From positions 1-64,000 of the forward strand of contig DASXLI010000015.1 of assembly GCA_036496285.1 (NCBI GenBank): a stretch of 64,000 bases of DNA, read 5' to 3'. A program made the position numbers and the translations under genes. Positions 58,055-64,000 of this stretch are shown here, in pieces. Below the pieces are notes generated by a model, which searched no databases, was not told where the DNA came from, and saw only the letters and a program-made list of their open reading frames with translations. The first letter of the stretch is position 1; each line of letters begins with the position of its first letter. This DNA is from DP-19 sp036496285. Lineage in GTDB: Bacteria > Desulfobacterota > Binatia > UTPRO1.

Positions 58055-58224
58055 CGCGACGGTGCCTCGCCTCGCGTCGGCGCGCGGGGAGGCCGTCGGC
58101 GTTTTCGCGCGCTCCGACGCTCTTTTACCTTGATGCGGAAGCGCCGACGTCATACATGCAGGGTTGGGATCGGCGTGGCACGCCCCATCAGGGGTCGCGC
58201 CCGGTGGCTGTGGAGAGGGACCGC

Positions 58225-59328
58225 ATGGCGGCGCGAGGACGGAGGGGCCGGGTGGTGGTGGCCGTGGCACTCGCCGCGCTCGTCTCCGCGCGCACCGCGG
58301 CAGCGGATCCGTCCCGCGAGGCCGGGCAGGCTGCGACCGACGTCACGGACGTTGTCGGCGCGGCGGCTGCCGCCGATCTGGGCATCGTCCCGGTCGGCGA
58401 CGAGGCGCGCCACACGTTTCGTCTGGTGAACGGCAGCGCCGTGCCGCTCACCCTCACGCCGGAGCGCCTTTCGCCGGGCGTCACGCTTCGCGTCCTCGAC
58501 CGCACGATCCCGCCCGGCACGAGCGGCCGGGCCGAGGTCACCCTCGACGGGTTCGCCTTCGCCGGGCCCACCAGGGTCGAGGTCCCTCTCACGAGCGACG
58601 ACCCGGCCCGCAGCACGATCCGGCTGACGCTCACGGCAGACGTCCGCGCCTTCGTGATCGCCGACCCCGGCTATGCCCGCTACCTCTTCGTCCAGGGCGC
58701 CGCGCCCGGGACGATCGGCCAGACGATTTTCGCGACCGACGGCGCGGCGTTCCGCGTGACCCGCGTCACCTCGCCGCTGCCTGCCCTGCGCGTGAGCGTC
58801 CGGCCGGCCAGCGCCGACGAGCGCGCGGAGGGCGGCGCCACCGGCTCGCAATGGCGGATCGAGTCGACCCTCGCGTCGCAGGCGCCGGTCGGCCCGCTCG
58901 GCGGCTTCCTCGAGGTCGCGCTCGATCACCCGCGGCAGCATCGCATGCGCATCCCGTTGAGCGGCTTCGTCCGCCCGATGTTCGCGGTCACGCCCGCGGA
59001 CGCCGATCTCGGCGACGTACGGGCCGGCGAGCCGGTCCGGGGGCGGCTCGTGGTCAAGAACTTCGCCGACGAGCGCGTCACGCTCGAGCACGTCGGCAGC
59101 GATGTCCCCGGCGTCACCGGCGAGGCGCAGACGGCCGATCCCGGCCATGCGTTCTCCATCGCCCTCGCCGTCGCCGCCGACGCCCGCCCAGGAAGGTTCG
59201 ACGGTCGTCTCCGCATCCGCACCTCGAGCGCGAAGCAACGGTTGCTCGAGGTCCCCATCCACGGCACCATCCTCGCGCCCGACCACGCCGCGAACGCCGC
59301 CGGCGTCATTCCCGAGTCGGCACGGTGA
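58225..59328 (+). CDS. Exported protein with DUF1573/ASH-like domains
   Basis: The protein has 367 residues from the ATG at 58225 with AGAGGG upstream; a longer in-frame start at 58156 is less likely. A signal peptide covers about 1-26. The mature part holds two or three immunoglobulin-like strands sets (DLGIVPVGDEARHTFRLVNG at 50-70 and DLGDVRAGEPVRGRLVVKN near 265), the pattern of DUF1573/ASH domains with the DxGxVxxGxxxxxxFxxxN signature. Such domains occur in periplasmic or surface proteins. It is the first gene of the polysaccharide cluster. Confidence 0.78.
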   Translation: MAARGRRGRVVVAVALAALVSARTAAADPSREAGQAATDVTDVVGAAAAADLGIVPVGDEARHTFRLVNGSAVPLTLTPERLSPGVTLRVLDRTIPPGTSGRAEVTLDGFAFAGPTRVEVPLTSDDPARSTIRLTLTADVRAFVIADPGYARYLFVQGAAPGTIGQTIFATDGAAFRVTRVTSPLPALRVSVRPASADERAEGGATGSQWRIESTLASQAPVGPLGGFLEVALDHPRQHRMRIPLSGFVRPMFAVTPADADLGDVRAGEPVRGRLVVKNFADERVTLEHVGSDVPGVTGEAQTADPGHAFSIALAVAADARPGRFDGRLRIRTSSAKQRLLEVPIHGTILAPDHAANAAGVIPESAR

Positions 59329-59330
59329 GC

Positions 59331-60539
59331 ATGCGCATCCTCTTCGTCGCCGCCCGTTTCCCGGCGCCCGCGCTCGTCGGCTATCAGGTGCGCGCGCTCC
59401 ACCAGCTTCGCCTGCTGTCGCGCCGCCACCGGGTCACGCTGCTCGCGTTCACGACGGGCCGGGTGCACGAGCACGAGCGCCGCCAGATCGCCGAGCTGTG
59501 CGACGAGGTGCACACGGTCCCGCTCACCCGGCTCGACATGGCGCGGGCGCTGGCGCGCGGCCTCGGCAGCGGCCGCCCTTTCCAGGCACTCTTGTTGGAG
59601 ACGGCGCCCATGCAGCGCGCGCTGCGCGGCCTCCTCGCGGAGCGCCGCCACGACCTCGTCCACCTCCAGCTCGCGCGCATGGCGGGCCACCTCGAGGAGG
59701 CGCCTCCCGTGCCACGCGTCATCGACCTGATCGACGCGCTCTCGCTCAACATGCGGCGGCGTGAGCGCCGCGACCGCGCGCCGATGCGCTGGGCCGCGCA
59801 TCTCGAGGCGGCGCGTCTCGGACGCTTCGAGCGCGGCCTCTGCGCGCGATGGGATGGCGCGCTCGTGGTGTCCGACGCCGATCGCGAGGCGATCGGCGAC
59901 TACCCGAACCTCGCCGTCAACACGAACGGCGTCGACGTCGGGCACTTCCGTCCGTGCATCGAGGGGCGCGATCCGCAACGCATCGTCTTCACCGGCAACC
60001 TCGGCTACTTCCCCAACGTCGATGCGCTGCGCTGGTGCGTCGAGTCGATCCTGCCGGCGGTGTGGCGGGTCAGGCCCGACGTGCGGCTCGCGATCGTCGG
60101 CGCGCGCCCGGGACGCGCCGTGCGGCGCCTGGCGCGACGCGACTCGCGCATCACCCTCGAAGGATACGTGGACGACGTGCAGCCGGCGCTCGCCGGCAGC
60201 GCCGTCGCCCTCGCCCCGATGCGCGCCGGCTCGGGCCAGAAGCTGAAGGTGCTGGAGGCGATGGCGTGCGGTGTGCCGGTCGTCGCGACCGGCCGCGCGC
60301 TGAGCGGTATCGATGCCGAGCCCGAGCGCCACCTGCTGGTCGCCGACACCGCGGCGAGCTTCGCGCAGGCGGTGCTGCGCCTGCTGCGCGATCCGCGGCT
60401 CGCCGACGAGCTCGCGCTCGCGGGTCGCCGGCTCGTCGAGCAGCGCTATGCGTGGGAGCGCTCGGTCGACGAGCTCGAGGACTTCTATCGAACGCTGATC
60501 GAGCCGGCGGAGCTCGCGGCACTGCAGCACGCGTCGTGA
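59331..60539 (+). CDS. GT4-family glycosyltransferase
   Basis: The protein has 402 residues of GT-B fold. The N-terminal domain begins MRILFVAARFP. The C-terminal nucleotide-sugar domain shows GNLGYFPN, then GSGQKLKVLEAMACGVPVV with the donor-binding Glu. It adds a sugar to a growing chain, from the cytoplasmic side. A GTG two codons upstream overlaps the previous stop; ATG 59331 is chosen. Its own stop overlaps the next GTG start, so the two transferases are co-translated. Confidence 0.88.
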   Translation: MRILFVAARFPAPALVGYQVRALHQLRLLSRRHRVTLLAFTTGRVHEHERRQIAELCDEVHTVPLTRLDMARALARGLGSGRPFQALLLETAPMQRALRGLLAERRHDLVHLQLARMAGHLEEAPPVPRVIDLIDALSLNMRRRERRDRAPMRWAAHLEAARLGRFERGLCARWDGALVVSDADREAIGDYPNLAVNTNGVDVGHFRPCIEGRDPQRIVFTGNLGYFPNVDALRWCVESILPAVWRVRPDVRLAIVGARPGRAVRRLARRDSRITLEGYVDDVQPALAGSAVALAPMRAGSGQKLKVLEAMACGVPVVATGRALSGIDAEPERHLLVADTAASFAQAVLRLLRDPRLADELALAGRRLVEQRYAWERSVDELEDFYRTLIEPAELAALQHAS

Positions 60540-61726
60540 GGCTCCTCTGGGTCGCCACGAAGCCGCCCTGGCCGTCGGTCGACGGGGGACGGCTGCTGCT
60601 TGCCGAGACCATGGACGCCGTGGCCCGCCTGGGACACGAGCTGCACCTGGTGGCCCCGCTCGCCGGCCACCGGCCCGCGCCGCAGGCTCCTGTCGGTTTT
60701 GCGTCGGGACGCTGCGTCCCGCATCTCGTCCGCAGCGCGCGGCGCTCGCGCTTGGCGCTCGTGCCGTCGCTCTGGAACGCCGCGCCGATCACGATCGCAC
60801 GCCATACGGACGACTCGCTGCGCGACGAGGTCGCACGCCTGGTCGAGTCGACGTCGTTCGACGTGGTGCACGCCGAGCAGCTGCAGGCCTTCGCCCAGTG
60901 TCGCCCCGCACTCGAGCGGCGCATTCCCGTCGTCCTGCGCGCGCAGAACGTCGAGAGCGACCTGTGGGCCGGCGTCGCCGGCTGCCGCCGCGGATGGCGG
61001 CCGCTCGCCACGCGCGAGTGCGCGCGCGTCGCCGCCTACGAGGCGGCGGCGGTACGCAGCGCGGCCGCGACCGTCGCGCTCACCCGGCGCGACGCCGGCC
61101 GTCTGGCACGCCTCGTCGGCTCGCACAGCGACATCCATCACGTCGCCGCGCCGTTCGCGGGCGCGATGCCGGCGGGCCCCGCCCTTTCCGGCAGCCCGGC
61201 GCTCGTGCTGCTGGCGAGCCGCGGATGGTTTCCGGGCGTCGACGGCGCGCGCTGGTTCCTCGACTCCGTGTGGCCGGTCGTCCGCTATCGCCTGCCGGAG
61301 GCGCGCCTGCATCTCTTCGGGCTCACCGGACGCGCCTGGCGCGCCGCCGGCGTCGAGAACCATCCTGCGCCGGCGGCGAGCATCGAGGCCTTCGCCGACG
61401 GCGCCACGCTGGTCGTCCCGCTGCGCATCGCGTCGGGCGTACGCATGAAGATCCTCGAGGCGTGGGCGCGCGGCCTGCCCGTCGTCGCCACGCCGGCCGC
61501 CGTCGCAGGGCTCGAGGCGACGGTGGGGCGCGAGCTCCTCGTGGCCCGCGACGGCGAACAGTTCGCGAGCGCGCTCGGGATGCTGGCGGGTGTAGGCCCC
61601 GCGCGCGACGCGATCGTCGGCCACGCGCGCGCGTTTCTCCGCGCCCACCACGATCCGGCGACGATCGCCGCTCAGCTGGTCGCGATCGCCGAGAACGTCG
61701 CGAGCGCCGCCCGGGCGCGCCGGTAG
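60536..61726 (+). CDS. GT4-family glycosyltransferase
   Basis: The protein has 396 residues, GT-B fold, beginning RLLWVATKPPWPSVDGGR (the acceptor-side Gly-rich start) and ending with ASGVRMKILEAWARGLPVVATP in the donor domain. It starts at GTG overlapping the previous stop. It works with its neighbour on the same surface polymer. The last 55 bases overlap the convergent GT2 gene on the other strand, which is unusual for two full-length genes. Confidence 0.87.
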   Translation: MRLLWVATKPPWPSVDGGRLLLAETMDAVARLGHELHLVAPLAGHRPAPQAPVGFASGRCVPHLVRSARRSRLALVPSLWNAAPITIARHTDDSLRDEVARLVESTSFDVVHAEQLQAFAQCRPALERRIPVVLRAQNVESDLWAGVAGCRRGWRPLATRECARVAAYEAAAVRSAAATVALTRRDAGRLARLVGSHSDIHHVAAPFAGAMPAGPALSGSPALVLLASRGWFPGVDGARWFLDSVWPVVRYRLPEARLHLFGLTGRAWRAAGVENHPAPAASIEAFADGATLVVPLRIASGVRMKILEAWARGLPVVATPAAVAGLEATVGRELLVARDGEQFASALGMLAGVGPARDAIVGHARAFLRAHHDPATIAAQLVAIAENVASAARARR

Positions 61727-62625
61727 CCGGCGCTCTCCTCGTCCCACAGGCGGCGCGCGTGCGCCGGCAGCATCTGCCCAGCCACCGCCCGGGCGCCAAG
61801 GCGGAGCGCGCCCCCGAGGCGCAGGGCGCCAACGGCGCGGCGCGCCGCCGCCGGGCCGTGACGCTTCGCCACCCAACGCACGAGATCCTCCCACAGCCGC
61901 TGCGGATGCGCCGCGCCGACGGCGCCGTGCATCCGCCCGATCGTCGCGCCGCCGACGTGCATGACCTGCATGTCGGGAACGATCGCCACGTCCCAGCCGG
62001 CGTCACGGGCGCGGACGCACCAATCGAGGTCCTGCGCGTACAGCTGGAAACGCTCGTCGAGCGGCCCGACGGCGCGCCACGTCTCGCGCCGCAGCGCCAT
62101 CGCCGCGCCCGTGACCCAGTCGACGGGGGTCGCCGTGTCCGGACGGAGCGGGCGCGCGCGGCGATACCCGGGAAGGCGCGCCGCGATCGGCACGGCGCCG
62201 CTCGCGAGCGCGAGCAACCAGCGGAGCGTCGGCTCCCGGCCGCCGCTCCACTGCGGCCGGCCGTCGGGAAACTCGAGGGCGGCGCCCGCGACGCCGAGGC
62301 GCGGCCACCCCGCGAACGCCGCGACCAGCCGCAACGACGCGCCCGGCGCAACCTCGGTGTCGCTGTTCAGGAGCCACACGAGCTCGGTCGCGGCCGCCGC
62401 GACGCCGTGATTGGCGGCCGCGGTGAAGCCGCGCGCCGGCGCCAGGCGCAGGACGCGCACGCGCGGCCAGCGCCGCGCGACCGCCTCGGCGGTGCCGTCG
62501 GTGCTGCCATCGTCGACCAGGACGATCGCGCTCACCGCATCCTCGCCGACAACGGACGCGAGGCAGCGCATGGTCAACTCGCGCGTGTCGTGCGTCGGGA
62601 CGACGACCGTGAGGGAGCCGCTCAC
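61672..62625 (-). CDS. GT2-family glycosyltransferase
   Basis: The protein has 317 residues. The GT-A core has VVVPTHDTRELTMRCLASV, LVDDGSTDGTAEAV, the DXD-equivalent NSDTEV, and the acceptor region YAQDLDWCVRARDAGW with the conserved ED-like pair. It resembles rhamnosyltransferase-type GT2 enzymes. The start is GTG at 62625, overlapping the stop of the ligase gene upstream (GTGA), so the pair forms an operon on the minus strand. The 3' end overlaps the GT4 gene by 55 bases. Confidence 0.88.
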   Translation of the reverse strand: MSGSLTVVVPTHDTRELTMRCLASVVGEDAVSAIVLVDDGSTDGTAEAVARRWPRVRVLRLAPARGFTAAANHGVAAAATELVWLLNSDTEVAPGASLRLVAAFAGWPRLGVAGAALEFPDGRPQWSGGREPTLRWLLALASGAVPIAARLPGYRRARPLRPDTATPVDWVTGAAMALRRETWRAVGPLDERFQLYAQDLDWCVRARDAGWDVAIVPDMQVMHVGGATIGRMHGAVGAAHPQRLWEDLVRWVAKRHGPAAARRAVGALRLGGALRLGARAVAGQMLPAHARRLWDEESAGYRRARAALATFSAIATS

Positions 62626-64000
62626 GACCCGCTCGCCGCCGGCAGCGCAGGTGGCCGGACCAGGCGGCCAGCCAGTAGCGCTCGCGCCGTCTCGTCGATC
62701 GCCGCGCCCACCTCGGCGCGCTCCGTCTCGGGTATGGCGTCGAGCAGCATCGGACTCGCCCACACCGCGCGCACGAACGCGGCCTGCGCCGCCGCCGCGT
62801 CGCCGCGCAGCGCCAGCGCCCGCCCCTCGTTCAGCACGATCTCGGGGCGCTCGCCGAGCGCGAGCGCGCGCCCGTAGCGCTCGAGCGCGCCATCCGCGTC
62901 GCCCGCGACGAGGAGGGACGATCCCGCGAGGATCGGCGCGCGGGCGTCGCCCGGCAGCGCGGGCGCGAGCGCCAGCGCTGCCGCGTTGAGCGACGTGAGG
63001 ATGCGACGGGCGTCGCGCACGTGCCCCGGCTGCGCGAAGAGCGCCTGCGCGAGCGACGTCAGCCCCCGCAGCTGCCGCTCGGCGCGGTAGCGCGCCACCT
63101 CGGGCGCCGCCGCGCCGAGCAGCACGAGTGTCGCGAGCACCTGGGCGCCGAGCCGCACCCGCCGGTCGATCGGTACCGCCGCCCGAGGCTCGGCAGCGCG
63201 CAGCCGGCGCCATCCCCGCCCGGTCGCCAGCAGGATCGGCAGCGCCGTCGGGGGGATCTGCAGAGGGAACCATGCGAGCGCCATCAGGGCCGCCGTCGTC
63301 AGCACCGCACCGAGCAGGACCGCCTCCGCGTCGCCCGTCCGCCACGCCAGCTGCATGAGCCCGCCGAGCAGTAATGCCGCCGCGGCGAGCGCCGCGAGCG
63401 CGGCCGGCACGCCCGCCTCCGCGGCGAGCTGCAGGTAGTCGCAGTGGGCCTGCGCGAACGTGCTCGTGAGCAGCGGGACGGTGAAGCGCCGTCCGAAGCG
63501 CAGCTCCGCGGCAAGCCGGTGCGTCATGAACTCGGCGCCGAACGTGCCGACGCCGAAGCCGGCGAGCGGACGCTCGCGCACCATCTCCAGGCCCGCCGTC
63601 CACGGGCCGAGCCGGTAGGTCAGCACCGCGTCCCAGTTGCCGGCGGCGAGGTCGCGTCCCGCTTCGAGAACGCGGGCACGGAGCGGCGGCAGCGCGACGA
63701 CGCTCGCGGCGAGCGCGAGCGCCAGCACGCCGAGCGGAAGGACAGCCCGTCCGCGCCGCAGCAGCACGAGCGCGCTCGCGACGCCGGCCGCCGCCGTCGC
63801 GAGCGCGGTGAGATTGCGGGTGGCGACGATCCCCGCACCGTAGAGCAGCAGCAGCGCGCCCGCCGCGCCGCGCGTCCGCGCCGTGCCGGCCGCGATCCCG
63901 ATGGTCGCGGCGGCGACGACCGCGAGCGCCAGCACCTGCGCCAGCTGTCCTTCGTTGCCGAGCAGCGCACCCGCGTCGATCCGGCCGGCAATCGACTCGA
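62622..64000 (-). CDS. O-antigen ligase-like membrane protein, partial
   Basis: The frame is open to the window edge, so the N-terminus is missing. The visible 458 codons show many membrane helices. A Wzy_C-type loop is visible: LAGFGVGTFGAEF, with HCDYLQLAAEAGV after it (conserved His). The last 150 residues are cytoplasmic or periplasmic and TPR-like (GDADGALERYGRALALGERPEIVL, LRGDAAAAQAAFVRAV). It would join polysaccharide to lipid or polymerise it. The GNEGQLAQ segment near 63940 supports continuation beyond the edge. Confidence 0.82.
   Translation of the reverse strand, partial: ESIAGRIDAGALLGNEGQLAQVLALAVVAAATIGIAAGTARTRGAAGALLLLYGAGIVATRNLTALATAAAGVASALVLLRRGRAVLPLGVLALALAASVVALPPLRARVLEAGRDLAAGNWDAVLTYRLGPWTAGLEMVRERPLAGFGVGTFGAEFMTHRLAAELRFGRRFTVPLLTSTFAQAHCDYLQLAAEAGVPAALAALAAAALLLGGLMQLAWRTGDAEAVLLGAVLTTAALMALAWFPLQIPPTALPILLATGRGWRRLRAAEPRAAVPIDRRVRLGAQVLATLVLLGAAAPEVARYRAERQLRGLTSLAQALFAQPGHVRDARRILTSLNAAALALAPALPGDARAPILAGSSLLVAGDADGALERYGRALALGERPEIVLNEGRALALRGDAAAAQAAFVRAVWASPMLLDAIPETERAEVGAAIDETARALLAGRLVRPPALPAASGS

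Overview
The window is GC-rich (roughly 70 percent), densely coded DNA from a Gram-negative bacterium. I infer an uncultivated deltaproteobacterial-type lineage (Myxococcota, Desulfobacterota or Binatota-like). The reasons are the Cys-rich DDGDPC-repeat secreted protein, an ethylmalonyl-CoA-mutase-like enzyme, many sigma54 and hybrid two-component proteins, and a lineage-type secreted C-terminal domain. This placement rests on gene content read by eye, not on a phylogeny. I see no insertion sequence, prophage, CRISPR array or rRNA.

Layout. 1-4.1 kb: an edge-truncated HprK-like kinase, a secreted protein, and a tightly overlapped operon (ECF sigma factor, zinc-finger anti-sigma, DUF3106 protein, Gly/Ala/Pro-repeat protein, small secreted protein). 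4.1-7.7 kb: an NtrB/NtrC-like pair followed by a receiver-like protein that lacks the phosphorylation residues. 7.7-10.5 kb: a large exported beta-helix protein with five copies of an unrecognised repeat. 10.6-17 kb: a methyltransferase and a 1868-residue protein that is two UvrA copies fused head to tail. 17-23.6 kb: dodecin-like, DUF971, BamE-like, epoxide-hydrolase/aldehyde dehydrogenase, FemAB-like and ion-channel genes. 23.6-27.5 kb: clpS-clpA and metF with a truncated VOC gene. 27.5-33.3 kb: a hybrid histidine kinase, an RRM protein, a Cys-rich secreted protein and a TetR regulator. 33.4-43.9 kb: mainly lipid and central metabolism (diiron protein, hydrolase, FabF-like KAS, acyl-CoA mutase, M1 aminopeptidase, GST, class II aldolase). 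44-48.5 kb: a 1138-residue secreted di-heme beta-propeller protein divergent from a TetR gene, then a 65-codon small ORF with its own promoter. 48.6-56.4 kb: an AddA/AddB-like helicase-nuclease pair and a radical SAM protein. 56.5-58 kb: an MFS transporter and a tRNA gene. 58-64 kb: an exported DUF1573-like protein and an envelope polysaccharide cluster (two GT4, one GT2, one O-antigen ligase-like protein running off the window).

The most striking element is a tRNA-Asn(GUU) gene on the minus strand (57675-58011) interrupted inside its anticodon by a 264-nt group I intron. Exons, P1 helix, conserved P3/P4 and P7 strings, promoter and terminator can all be read directly. Other highlights are the receiver without an aspartate, the five-repeat beta-helix protein, the tandem UvrA with a 19-bp palindrome in its promoter, and one secreted domain that appears to recur at the ends of three unrelated proteins.

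Gene junctions are very tight. At least nine adjacent pairs share a 4-nt ATGA or GTGA stop/start overlap, so translational coupling seems to be a main organising principle here.
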